A stretch of 6,568 nucleotides of DNA from Chloroflexota bacterium. GTDB taxonomy: Bacteria; Chloroflexota; Limnocylindria; QHBO01. The position numbers and the translations under genes were made by a program. Every line of letters starts with the position of its first letter. The first letter of the stretch is position 1. The DNA is taken from assembly GCA_019348395.1 (NCBI GenBank), contig JAHWJN010000077.1:1-6568 (forward strand), written 5' to 3'. Below, piece after piece: positions 1 through 6,506 of this stretch. The notes under the pieces were generated by a model. That model searched no databases and was not told where the DNA came from. It worked only from the letters and a program-made list of their open reading frames with translations.

Positions 1-405
1 AACCGGGGGTCGCAGGAGGCGCCAGCGTCGTGGCAGCAGGTGAAGGGCGACGATCGGGATCACGGCCAGCGCCGCCCAGACATGCAGAGTGAGGATGGTC
101 CAGGGACCGATCGACAGGATGCGTCCGCTTGCCACCCAGGTGAAGCCTCCGGCCAGCGCCGCCGCCACGAAGAAGGTGAGGAGGGCGCCGAGCACGAGGC
201 GTCCCCATCGCCGCCGTCGGAGCGCGGGACCGATGCTTCGGCGGAGCTTCTCGATGGCAGCCACGAGCAGGATCCCGCCGACGAGGCCATGGAACCAGAA
301 CAGGGGCGCCGTTGCCGGTACGCCAGCCCGCAGCGTCACCAGGCCGCTCGCCAGCTGGGCGACGAGCAGGATCGCCAGGAGCCGATCGAGCGCGGCGCTG
401 CTCAT
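1..405 (-). CDS. Membrane N-terminus of a probable molybdopterin-dependent oxidoreductase (partial)
   Basis: This open frame of 135 codons starts at ATG 405-403 and runs off the left edge, so the C-terminus is missing. The visible part is a membrane domain with hydrophobic stretches at about residues 7-25, 34-52, 69-92 and 101-125, separated by Arg-rich loops (RRSIGPALRRRRWGR at 56-69; RRWRLLR at 126-132). His39 (in FWFHGLVGG), His108 (LTLHVW) and His122 (VALHLLPRR) sit in the helices where b-type heme ligands occur. From memory this resembles the cytochrome b561-like anchor in front of sulfite-oxidase-type molybdopterin domains in Chloroflexota and Actinomycetota. The catalytic domain would lie outside the window, so that function is inferred. 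It could instead be a stand-alone b-type cytochrome. The start is supported by a weak AGGG and by a TAGGGT hexamer 7 nt upstream. The gene is divergent from the MFS exporter. Confidence 0.68.
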   Translation of the reverse strand, partial: MSSAALDRLLAILLVAQLASGLVTLRAGVPATAPLFWFHGLVGGILLVAAIEKLRRSIGPALRRRRWGRLVLGALLTFFVAAALAGGFTWVASGRILSIGPWTILTLHVWAALAVIPIVALHLLPRRWRLLRPPV

Positions 406-412
406 GCCGGAA

Positions 413-418
413 ACCCTA
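413..418 (-). promoter_or_regulatory. Putative -10 box, leaderless-type, for the membrane oxidoreductase gene
   Basis: On the minus strand TAGGGT is followed by 7 nt (TTCCGGC) and then the ATG at 405. It fits TANNNT but is the weakest of the set, and no -35 is visible. The same AGGG could act as a ribosome site with 8 nt spacing, so this call is uncertain. Confidence 0.3.
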
Positions 419-500
419 CGCCGGCCCGCACGGCCGGGCAACGATCCCGACGCGGGAGCCAGCACGCACGCGACACCGGCGGGGGCGACAGCACCGGTCG

Positions 501-506
501 TACGAT
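501..506 (+). promoter_or_regulatory. Putative -10 box, leaderless-type, for the MFS exporter gene
   Basis: TACGAT is followed by GGCCCG (6 nt) and then the GTG start at 513. A transcript starting 6-7 nt after the hexamer would begin at the start codon itself. No ribosome-binding site precedes the GTG, which fits leaderless translation. No convincing -35 was found at 16-18 nt spacing. Confidence 0.45.
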
Positions 507-512
507 GGCCCG

Positions 513-2087
513 GTGAGCCAGCGTGCCGGCATCCTCCTCGCCACCATTCTCGGCTCGGCGGTCGTCTTCCTGGACGGGACGATCGTGAACGTCGCCCTCG
601 ATCCCATCGGGCGCGACCTGCCGGCCACCCTGGTCGGTCGGCTCGAGGGTCTCACGTACGTGACGACCGCGTACTTCACCGTGCTCTCCGCCCTGCTCAT
701 CCTGGCCGGCGCGCTCAACGATCACTACGGCCGGAGGCGGATGTTCACCGTCGGCCTGGTCGGGTTCGGCGTCGCGTCAGTGGGATGCGGGCTGGCGCCA
801 ACGATGGAGCTCCTCATCGCCGCCCGGATCCTGCAGGGCATCTTCGGGGCGCTGCTGGTGCCTGGCAGCCTCTCGATCATCACCGCCACCTTCGACGGCG
901 AGGAGCGCGGCCGGGCGATCGGCCTGTGGGCCGCGGGCACCTCGGCGACACTGATCGTTGGACCGCTCGTCGGCGGCCTGCTGGTGCAGGCGCTCAGCTG
1001 GCGGTGGGCATTCCTCATCAACGTGCCGATCATCGCCGTGGCGCTGTGGGCCACGCGGTCGGTCCCCGAGAGCCGCGACGAGGAGTCGCGCGGAGAATTC
1101 GACTGGCTCGGCGCAGCCACGATCGCCCTGGCTGTCGGCGGCCTCGCCTTCGGAGCGACGCGTGGCCAGCAGCAGAACTGGACCGACTCCGTGGCCTGGG
1201 CGTCGCTCGGGGTCGGCGCCGTCGCGACGGTGGCGGTGCCGGTCCTCATGCTGACGCGCTCCCGTCCGCTGGTGCCACCCGACCTCTTCGCCTCTCGCAA
1301 CTTCACCGCCGTGAACCTTGCGACGCTGCTGGTGTACGGCGCGCTCTACGTCTCGATGGGCGTCCAGAACGTGTTCTTCCAGGGCACGCTCGGATACTCG
1401 CCGCTGGCTGCGGGGGCGACGCTGATGCCATCGGCGGTGCTGCTCACACTGCTGTCGACGCCGGCCGGCCGGCTCTCGGCGCGGATCGGCCCGCGGCTCT
1501 TCCTCACGGTCGGGCCGATCGTCATGGCCGCCTCGCTCCTGTGGCTGGCGCGCATTCCCGCGGGTTCGGCGGCGTGGCGGGCGGATCCGGCCGCACCCGG
1601 CAGCCTGCTGCCGCCGCTCGACGCGGTCGTGGATGTCCTCCTGCCCCTGGTCCTGTTCGGCGTCGGCATCAGCATGCTCGTCGCACCCTTGACGACGGCC
1701 CTGATGGCGTCGGTACCGATCCGCAACGCTGGTCTCGGGTCGGCGATCAACAACGCCGTCAGTCGCGTGGGTCAGCCCCTCGTGTTCGCCCTGCTGTTCA
1801 TCGCCGTCACGGCCAGCTTCTATGGCTCCCTGGAATCCAGCGCGCCGGAGCTTGACGTGACCGATCCCGCGGTGCGTGCCGAGGTCCAGCCCCTCACCGC
1901 GCTGCCGGACGGCCTGGATCAAGACGTCGCCGAGGCGGCACGGGCCGCCAGCACGGATGCGTTCCGGCTGGCGATGATCGTGTCCGCCGCGCTTCTGCTG
2001 GGCGGCGCGCTGGTCAGCGGCATCGGCATCCGCAATCCGACGCGCGAGGTCCTGGCCGCTACCGCCGCCAGCGAGCCGGGCGGCTGA
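513..2087 (+). CDS. DHA2-type MFS drug/metabolite exporter
   Basis: This is a 524-residue integral membrane antiporter of the major facilitator superfamily, EmrB/QacA-like 14-helix (DHA2) branch. It probably exports small hydrophobic or cationic compounds using the proton gradient. Family marks in order are: the first-helix motif LDGTIVNVALDPIG (20-33), motif A GALNDHYGRRR (66-76) in the 2-3 loop, motif C-like GTSATLIVGPLVGG (142-155) in helix 5, and SWRWAFLINVPI (162-173). Length fits the family. Extramembrane segments lie near 350-370 and at 438-480; the second is acidic and is placed before the last helix. I chose GTG 513 because the frame upstream of it lacks hydrophobic or conserved sequence, and because this start puts the first helix at about residue 5, as is usual. 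Substrate cannot be read from the sequence. No TetR- or MarR-type regulator is adjacent. Confidence 0.93.
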   Translation: MSQRAGILLATILGSAVVFLDGTIVNVALDPIGRDLPATLVGRLEGLTYVTTAYFTVLSALLILAGALNDHYGRRRMFTVGLVGFGVASVGCGLAPTMELLIAARILQGIFGALLVPGSLSIITATFDGEERGRAIGLWAAGTSATLIVGPLVGGLLVQALSWRWAFLINVPIIAVALWATRSVPESRDEESRGEFDWLGAATIALAVGGLAFGATRGQQQNWTDSVAWASLGVGAVATVAVPVLMLTRSRPLVPPDLFASRNFTAVNLATLLVYGALYVSMGVQNVFFQGTLGYSPLAAGATLMPSAVLLTLLSTPAGRLSARIGPRLFLTVGPIVMAASLLWLARIPAGSAAWRADPAAPGSLLPPLDAVVDVLLPLVLFGVGISMLVAPLTTALMASVPIRNAGLGSAINNAVSRVGQPLVFALLFIAVTASFYGSLESSAPELDVTDPAVRAEVQPLTALPDGLDQDVAEAARAASTDAFRLAMIVSAALLLGGALVSGIGIRNPTREVLAATAASEPGG

Positions 2088-2105
2088 TCCCCCCCGGGAC
2101 GGCCC

Positions 2106-3326
2106 TCAGAAGACCTTCGGGCACCACGGCGGCCGCGGCGTGCGGAACAGCACGTCCGCTCGCAGGGCGGCGCCGGGTTGAAGCTCGCGCACGCGGGCGG
2201 CATCGGCCAGCGCGGTGAAGCCGATGCCGCCGAGGTAGGCCGCGCCGATGTCGGTGATGTCGCAGGCCAGGTCGGGCGCGTCGGTCGCCTGCTCGACGAT
2301 CGGCATGCCGCCTTCGACGGCGAGCGCCCAGCGGCCCGCGTTCCACGGGCAGAACTCGTCGGTGACGTCGAGCACGAGCCGGCCGTCGGCGGCATAGCGT
2401 CGCTGGGTCAGCGCGGCGGCCACGTCGACGACGCGCAGCCAGACCGCGTCAGCCAGGCCCATCCCCAGCCGACGCGGCTCGAGGGCGTTGAGGAGGATCG
2501 GGTCGTCCGGTGCCACGTTCCAGGCGTCGATCGACGACACCAGGTCGATGCCGACCAGGAACTGCCACAGCTCGAGATCCGCGATCGGGTTGGTCGCGAG
2601 CTTCTCGGTCAGGATGACGATCCGGCGGGGGCCGTCCTGGTCGGATGACTCGCGGATGCGGTACCGCGCGTAGCCATCGACCTGCCCGTCGGCCTCGTGC
2701 ACGACGTAGAACGCCGGCCCCGCGCCGCGGCGCCAGTGCTCGGGATCACGAAAGATGTCGGCGTCCCAGAAGGCGGGCGTACGGGCGAAGAACCCCGGCC
2801 GGGTCGGGGCCACCGCGTCGTAGACGGGCGGCAGCACGCGCTTTGCGTCGGCGACATCGACGAACCGAACGATTCCGCTGGGCTCCAGCGGACGGCGAAG
2901 GGCGCTGCGATCGCGCTCGATCGAGAGCCGGGTCAGCATCGTGCCCAGCCCGTAGCCGAAGCGCTGGTAGATGCTGCCCTCCGACGCCCACAGGATGGCC
3001 GTGGCCTCGCCCCGCTCGTGCACGTGGTCAAGCTGCGCCCGCATCATCCGGCGCAGAATTCCCCGGCGCCGATGCGTGGGATGCACGCCGACCAGCGTGA
3101 CACCCGCCGAGGGCATCACCCCGCCTGGGATGGTGAGGTCGAAGCTGAAGATGCCGGCCGTCCCGACGAGGCGATCGCCGTCATAGGCGCCGATCGCGCG
3201 ATCAGGCTCGAACAGCGACTCGAAGGCGGGCACGTCGTCGTCGTGCGCACGATCCCCGAACGCCAGCTCGCCGGCTTCGAGAAACTGGCGCGGCTCGCCG
3301 GTGAAGCCGCGGACATCGATTTCCAT
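2106..3326 (-). CDS. eis: Eis-family GNAT N-acetyltransferase
   Basis: This 406-residue cytosolic acetyl-CoA-dependent N-acetyltransferase resembles mycobacterial Eis, which acetylates aminoglycosides at several positions and also other amines. The N-terminal GNAT domain covers about 1-140, with the acetyl-CoA loop VHPTHRRRG at 81-89 and the block ASEGSIYQRFGYG at 114-126. Tyr120 aligns with the proposed general acid Tyr126 of M. tuberculosis Eis. A second GNAT-like fold (about 150-290, with DAVWLRVVDVAAAL at 293-306) and a sterol-carrier-like C-terminal domain (about 310-406) complete the three-domain layout. The chain ends in PWCPKVF, and a terminal Phe carboxylate is the proposed base in Eis. 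I chose ATG 3326 over GTG 3353 because residues before it look unrelated and a CATAAT box lies 6 nt upstream. The physiological substrate is unknown, and aminoglycoside resistance is not implied. Confidence 0.93.
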   Translation of the reverse strand: MEIDVRGFTGEPRQFLEAGELAFGDRAHDDDVPAFESLFEPDRAIGAYDGDRLVGTAGIFSFDLTIPGGVMPSAGVTLVGVHPTHRRRGILRRMMRAQLDHVHERGEATAILWASEGSIYQRFGYGLGTMLTRLSIERDRSALRRPLEPSGIVRFVDVADAKRVLPPVYDAVAPTRPGFFARTPAFWDADIFRDPEHWRRGAGPAFYVVHEADGQVDGYARYRIRESSDQDGPRRIVILTEKLATNPIADLELWQFLVGIDLVSSIDAWNVAPDDPILLNALEPRRLGMGLADAVWLRVVDVAAALTQRRYAADGRLVLDVTDEFCPWNAGRWALAVEGGMPIVEQATDAPDLACDITDIGAAYLGGIGFTALADAARVRELQPGAALRADVLFRTPRPPWCPKVF

Positions 3327-3332
3327 CGGCCG

Positions 3333-3338
3333 ATTATG
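3333..3338 (-). promoter_or_regulatory. Putative -10 box, leaderless-type, for eis
   Basis: On the minus strand CATAAT, one mismatch from TATAAT, is followed by CGGCCG (6 nt) and then the ATG at 3326. There is no Shine-Dalgarno sequence. The box lies inside the 40 bp between the divergent eis and rhomboid start codons, where the -35 region of the rhomboid promoter would fall. Confidence 0.5.
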
Positions 3339-3353
3339 GCGCGACCCCTGCAC

Positions 3354-3359
3354 TATGAT
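3354..3359 (+). promoter_or_regulatory. Putative -10 box, leaderless-type, for the rhomboid operon
   Basis: TATGAT, one mismatch from TATAAT, is followed by CCGCCCG (7 nt) and then the ATG at 3367. No ribosome site is present. The region 17 nt upstream (about 3331-3336) has no TTGACA-like hexamer and overlaps the putative eis -10 on the other strand. Confidence 0.5.
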
Positions 3360-3366
3360 CCGCCCG

Positions 3367-4131
3367 ATGTTCCCGATCAGCGACGAGAACGAGCGGGGTC
3401 ACGGTCCGGCGTTCGTCAGCCTCGCCTTCATCGCGATCAACATCGCGGTGTTTCTCCTGTTGCAGGGTGCGGGTGGCAGTACCGAGGGACAGGAGTTCAC
3501 GTACGGCTACAGCGCCGTGCCGTTCGAGATCACGAACAACGTCGACCTGACCGAGCCCCGGCCGATCACGGTGCAGGGCGAGACCCGCGAGATCCCACAG
3601 GAGCCCGGACCGTCGCCCATCTGGCTGACCCTGTTCACCAGCATGTTCATGCACGGTGGCTGGCTGCACCTGGGCGGCAACATGCTGTTCCTGTGGATCT
3701 TCGGCGACAACGTCGAGCACCGCATCGGCCATGGGCTCTACCTCGTCTTCTACGTCGTCGCCGGGATCGTGGCCAGCTTCGCGCAGATCATGGTCGACAC
3801 CGGCTCGATCATCCCGACCCTCGGCGCCTCCGGCGCGATCTCGGGTGTGCTCGGCGCGTACCTCGTCATGTTCCCCACCAACCGCGTGCTCGTCCTCCTC
3901 ATCCGGTTCCCGATCTGGGTCCCGGCCATCGTCGCCATCGGGCTGTGGGCCGCCTTCCAGTTCGTGAACGGGCTCGGCGCCATCGCCGTGACCGAGGAGA
4001 CGGCCGGCGGCGTGGCGTACATGGCACACATCGGCGGCTTCGTGGCCGGCGTGGTCGCCGGCATCGTCTTCCGCGTCCTCTTCCGTGAGCCGCGCCACCC
4101 GCGAGGAACGCCCGCCAGCGCGTTCCGATGA
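3367..4131 (+). CDS. Rhomboid family intramembrane serine protease
   Basis: This 254-residue polytopic membrane protease cleaves transmembrane helices of other membrane proteins within the bilayer. The first helix is at about 14-33. A long polar segment (34-85, many Glu, Pro and Gly) separates it from the core. HGGWLHLGGN (96-105) supplies the family His101 and Asn105, equivalent to the oxyanion-stabilising pair in GlpG. GASGAISG (153-160) holds the nucleophile Ser155, and AHIGGFVAGVVAG (220-232) holds the catalytic His221. All core residues are present, so an active protease is expected. ATG 3367 is chosen because MFPISDEN matches the short N-terminus of such rhomboids and a TATGAT box lies 7 nt upstream. 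An in-frame ATG at 3355 falls inside that box. The stop overlaps the next gene by ATGA, so the two are cotranscribed. Substrates are unknown. Confidence 0.95.
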   Translation: MFPISDENERGHGPAFVSLAFIAINIAVFLLLQGAGGSTEGQEFTYGYSAVPFEITNNVDLTEPRPITVQGETREIPQEPGPSPIWLTLFTSMFMHGGWLHLGGNMLFLWIFGDNVEHRIGHGLYLVFYVVAGIVASFAQIMVDTGSIIPTLGASGAISGVLGAYLVMFPTNRVLVLLIRFPIWVPAIVAIGLWAAFQFVNGLGAIAVTEETAGGVAYMAHIGGFVAGVVAGIVFRVLFREPRHPRGTPASAFR

Positions 4132-4964
4132 GCGCCCGCGACGGCGTCGCCGAGGCGGTCGGCCTATTCGGCCCGGAGAGCGTGTCGTGGCGAATCGACC
4201 GTGAGCTGGTGGTGCTGGCCGGCGGCTCGTGCGCCCTCCTGCTCCAGGCGGCTCACCCTGTGGTCGCCGCCGGGGTCGCCCAGCACTCGACCTACGCCAC
4301 CGACCCGTTCGGCCGGCTGCTCCGCACGCTGACATCGAGCTTCGACGTCGTGTTCGGCACGCGCTCCGTGGCCGAGGCGACGATTCGGCGTGTCAACGCC
4401 ATCCACGAGCGCGTTCGCGGCATGCGGCCGGACGACGGCACGCCGTACACCGCCATGGATCCCGAGGCGCTGCTGTGGGTGCACGCCACCCTGGTCGACA
4501 CGGCGCTCCGCATCTACGGGCGCTTCGTGCACCCGCTCACCTCGGCCGAGGAGCAGGCGTATCACCTCGAGAGCGCACAGGTCGCCACGCTGCTCGGCGT
4601 GCCGCCCGACATGCTGCCGCCGAGGATCGAGGACCTGCGGGCCTGGATGGACCGCCTCATCGCCGATGGGACGGTCCACGTGACGCCGGCCGCGCGGCGG
4701 ATCGCGCGAACCGTGCTGTACCCCGTCCGGTTCCCCCCACGACTCGCCTGGGACGCGGCGCATCTCGTCTCGATGTCCACGCTGCGCGCCCCGATCCGCC
4801 GCCAGTACGGTGTGCCCTGGTCGCCGGCACGCGAACGCGGGATGGAGCGGATCGCCTCGGTCTCTCGCGCCGTCCTCCCGCTGCTGCCCTCGCCCTTCCG
4901 GCATGCGCCACAGGCCCGGGCCGCCGAGCGACGCGTGCGCCGGGCGCTGACCGCGGTTCGGTAG
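4128..4964 (+). CDS. DUF2236 / MpaB-like putative heme-dependent oxygenase
   Basis: This 278-residue protein belongs to the DUF2236 family (ER-bound oxygenase MpaB / rubber oxygenase Lcp catalytic domain). Characterised relatives bind b-type heme and cleave C=C bonds oxidatively, but most bacterial members have no known substrate. Family blocks are GPESVSWRIDRE (15-26, with Arg22), LLLQAAHPVVAAGVAQHS (37-54, His43 and His53), NAIHERVRG (90-98), DPEALLWVHATLVDT (111-125, His119) and a C-terminal basic region (from about 257). Length is typical. There is no signal peptide or clear membrane helix. The ATG lies inside the rhomboid stop (ATGA), and the only GAGGAA is about 20 nt upstream, so translation is probably coupled to the rhomboid gene. 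Which histidine binds heme cannot be decided here, and oxygenase activity is inferred from family only. Confidence 0.9.
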   Translation: MSARDGVAEAVGLFGPESVSWRIDRELVVLAGGSCALLLQAAHPVVAAGVAQHSTYATDPFGRLLRTLTSSFDVVFGTRSVAEATIRRVNAIHERVRGMRPDDGTPYTAMDPEALLWVHATLVDTALRIYGRFVHPLTSAEEQAYHLESAQVATLLGVPPDMLPPRIEDLRAWMDRLIADGTVHVTPAARRIARTVLYPVRFPPRLAWDAAHLVSMSTLRAPIRRQYGVPWSPARERGMERIASVSRAVLPLLPSPFRHAPQARAAERRVRRALTAVR

Positions 4965-4966
4965 CC

Positions 4967-4978
4967 GGCCGATCGGCC
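4967..4978. repeat. 12-bp perfect palindrome downstream of the DUF2236 gene
   Basis: GGCCGATCGGCC starts 3 nt after the DUF2236 stop codon. It could form a short hairpin, be a protein-binding dyad, or be a chance event in GC-rich DNA. No T-run follows, so it is not a standard intrinsic terminator. Confidence 0.4.
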
Positions 4979-5003
4979 ACTGACCGGTGACCTCGGCGAC
5001 GAC

Positions 5004-5009
5004 TATCAT
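5004..5009 (+). promoter_or_regulatory. Putative -10 box for the ctaA-ctaB fusion gene
   Basis: TATCAT lies 42 nt before the ATG at 5052. CTGACC at 4980-4985 is a partial match to TTGACA, with an 18-nt spacer. A start near 5016 would give a leader of about 36 nt, so unlike its neighbours this gene would have a conventional leader. Confidence 0.42.
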
Positions 5010-5017
5010 GGCCGGGC

Positions 5018-5040
5018 CCGCCCGCCGCGCCACCGGGCGG
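5018..5040 (+). repeat. Inverted repeat in the ctaA leader
   Basis: CCGCCCG (5018-5024) pairs perfectly with CGGGCGG (5034-5040) across a 9-nt loop. It would form near the predicted 5' end of the message, directly in front of the ribosome site. A role in translation control is possible, but a 7-bp stem can arise by chance at this GC content. Confidence 0.3.
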
Positions 5041-5042
5041 CC

Positions 5043-5048
5043 AGAGGA
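5043..5048 (+). promoter_or_regulatory. Ribosome-binding site of the ctaA-ctaB gene
   Basis: AGAGGA is purine-rich and sits 3 nt before ATG 5052, which is closer than the usual 5-9 nt. It fixes the start and is the most plausible Shine-Dalgarno sequence in the window. Confidence 0.5.
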
Positions 5049-5051
5049 ACC

Positions 5052-6503
5052 ATGACCCGATTCGCCAAGCTTGCGGTCGCGGCTGCCGTCGCGACGTTCG
5101 TCCTGATCTCCGTGGGCGGGCTCGTCCGCGCCACCGACTCCGGGCTGGGCTGTCCCGACTGGCCGCTCTGCTTCGGGGGGTGGCTCCCGCCGGCCGACCT
5201 CCATGCCTGGATCGAGCACACGCACCGGCTGATCGCCGCGGTCTTCGTCGGACCGATGGTGGGCGCGATCGGCCTCATCACCGTGTTCAGCCGGCGCCGC
5301 CGCGACCTGCCGTTGCTGGCGGCGGCCGTCGCGGCGGGCGTCCTGGTCATCGTCCAGTCGCTGCTCGGCGCGGCGGTCGTGCTCCAGGGATTGGCCGCCG
5401 AGCTCGTGAGTGCTCACCTCGCCATGGCGCTCGTCGTCTTCGCCTCCGTGATCTTCATCGCTGAACGGACGAGCCACGGGCCGATGCCGCGCATGGACCT
5501 GCGGCCCGGCCTGACGCGGCTGGCACTCGTCACCGCGCTCGCGATCTTCGGGCAGATGATCCTCGGGTCCTGGGTCACCGGCCACCACGCCGGCCTCGCC
5601 TACGCCGACTTCCCGCTCATGAACGGATCGATCGTGCCCGCCATCGTGGGAAGCGAGCAGGCTGCCCACTTCGCGCATCGGCTCATGAGCCTGGTGCTGG
5701 TCGGTCTCATCGTGTGGCTGGTGGTGGCCGTGCGCCGCGCCACCGACGCTCGGCTGCCGCGGCGGCTCTCGCATTGGATGGCGCTGCTCATCGTGGTGCA
5801 GATCGTCCTCGGCGGATTGAATGTGTGGTCGCGGCTGTCGGCGCTGTTCGTGGTCCCGCACCTGGCCGTCGGGGCGGCCCTGTTCGGGCTCTCGGTCTGG
5901 CTCGTCCTGGCGACCCGGCGGCTGCGAGCCGTGGAGCTCAGCGCGGCGGCATCCGACCCGGCGCGCGAGCCGGGCCCCCGCGACACGGCGCGGGCGTACG
6001 TGGCGCTGACGAAGCCGCGGATCATCGAGCTGCTGCTGGTGACCACCGTCCCGACCATGGTGCTCGCACACGGGGGGATCCCGTCCGTCTGGCTCATGGC
6101 CGCCGTGGTGCTCGGGGGGACCCTGGCCGCGGGTGGCGCCAACGCGATCAACATGTACGTCGATCGCGACATCGACGACGTCATGCGGCGCACGCGGCAC
6201 CGCCCCCTGCCACAGCATGCCGTGCCGCCGCGCAACGCGCTCATCTTCGGCATCGCCCTGACCGCGATCGCCTTCGCCTGGCTGAGCCTGGCGGTCAACC
6301 TGCTGAGCGCGCTCCTCGCCCTGAGCGCGACCGCGTTCTACGTGTTCGTCTACACCCTGGGCCTGAAGCGCCGGACAACGCAGAACATCGTCATCGGTGG
6401 AGCCGCAGGGTGCGTTCCGGTGCTCGTGGGATGGGCCGCCGTCACCGGCGAGGTGGGCCGCTGCACCGACGCACCGATCCCGGCACCGGTGCGATCCCCG
6501 TAG
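5052..6503 (+). CDS. ctaA-ctaB: Heme A synthase fused to a truncated heme O synthase
   Basis: This 483-residue membrane fusion belongs to the pathway heme B to heme O (CtaB, farnesyl transfer) to heme A (CtaA, oxidation), which supplies aa3-type cytochrome c oxidase. The CtaA part (1-290) has about eight helices, the first-loop cysteine pair in [10 protein letters not shown] (Cys34, Cys40), the motif EHTHR (Glu55, His58, Arg59), and further histidines at 122, 209 (AHRL) and 270 (VPHL); all look intact. No second cysteine pair is seen. A polar linker (291-312) leads into CtaB: ALTKPRI (318-324), the prenyl-diphosphate motif NMYVDRDID (367-375), RTRHRPL (380-386) and a KRRTTQN block (439-445). 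Similarity ends at TGEVG (465-469), and the chain stops after 14 unrelated residues. Roughly 130-140 residues of a normal CtaB, including its second Asp motif, are absent. CtaA is probably active, but the CtaB half probably is not. Confidence 0.93.
   Translation: MTRFAKLAVAAAVATFVLISVGGLVRATDSGLGCPDWPLCFGGWLPPADLHAWIEHTHRLIAAVFVGPMVGAIGLITVFSRRRRDLPLLAAAVAAGVLVIVQSLLGAAVVLQGLAAELVSAHLAMALVVFASVIFIAERTSHGPMPRMDLRPGLTRLALVTALAIFGQMILGSWVTGHHAGLAYADFPLMNGSIVPAIVGSEQAAHFAHRLMSLVLVGLIVWLVVAVRRATDARLPRRLSHWMALLIVVQIVLGGLNVWSRLSALFVVPHLAVGAALFGLSVWLVLATRRLRAVELSAAASDPAREPGPRDTARAYVALTKPRIIELLLVTTVPTMVLAHGGIPSVWLMAAVVLGGTLAAGGANAINMYVDRDIDDVMRRTRHRPLPQHAVPPRNALIFGIALTAIAFAWLSLAVNLLSALLALSATAFYVFVYTLGLKRRTTQNIVIGGAAGCVPVLVGWAAVTGEVGRCTDAPIPAPVRSP
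5988..6458 (+). other. ctaB: Truncated CtaB (UbiA prenyltransferase) domain within the fusion
   Basis: This is the N-terminal half of protoheme IX farnesyltransferase, residues 313-469 of the fusion, with about five hydrophobic segments. The first Asp-rich site (Asn367, Asp371, Asp375) is present. The second conserved block, which in E. coli CyoE contains the W-x-x-P-H and K-D-Y residues, is missing. None of the three forward frames after 6458 recovers it, so a single frameshift does not explain the loss. Confidence 0.75.
6483..6492. repeat. 10-bp palindrome upstream of greA
   Basis: GCACCGGTGC is a perfect dyad 20 bp upstream of the greA ATG and 8 bp before the putative -10 box. GCACCG also occurs at 6463 and 6471. 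It may be an operator-like site or chance; it lies in the tail that is not CtaB-like. Confidence 0.3.
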
Positions 6504-6506
6504 CAT
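6501..6506 (+). promoter_or_regulatory. Putative -10 box, leaderless-type, for greA
   Basis: TAGCAT is followed by CGCGCC (6 nt) and then the greA ATG at 6513. Its first three bases are the stop codon of the ctaA-ctaB fusion. There is no Shine-Dalgarno sequence in front of greA. Confidence 0.42.

Noticed and set aside
89..1855. A 588-codon plus-strand frame overlapping the exporter in another frame
   Set aside because: Low-complexity Arg/Ala/Pro/Gly composition with no domain. The exporter frame carries all MFS motifs.
2088..2105. Possible shared bidirectional terminator between the exporter and eis
   Set aside because: The 18 bp hold CCCCCCGGG-type sequence without a usable stem-loop or T-run.
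3301..3366. Longer N-terminus for the rhomboid gene, starting at 3301 or 3355
   Set aside because: The added residues would overlap the eis coding region and both promoter boxes and do not look like a rhomboid N-terminus.
2697..4088. A 463-codon plus-strand frame spanning eis antisense and the rhomboid gene
   Set aside because: Runs antisense to eis and out of frame with the rhomboid gene, and the composition is shadow-like.
5008..5055. A 15-codon upstream frame ([15 protein letters not shown]) ending in an ATGA overlap with ctaA
   Set aside because: Its ATG overlaps the putative -10 box, so the predicted transcript would start after it. It also has no ribosome site.
4164..6506. A 780-codon open frame on the minus strand opposite the DUF2236 and ctaA-ctaB genes
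   Set aside because: Its product is rich in Arg, His, Gln and Asp with no recognisable domain, which is typical of the antisense shadow of high-GC genes. The plus strand has clear family motifs throughout.
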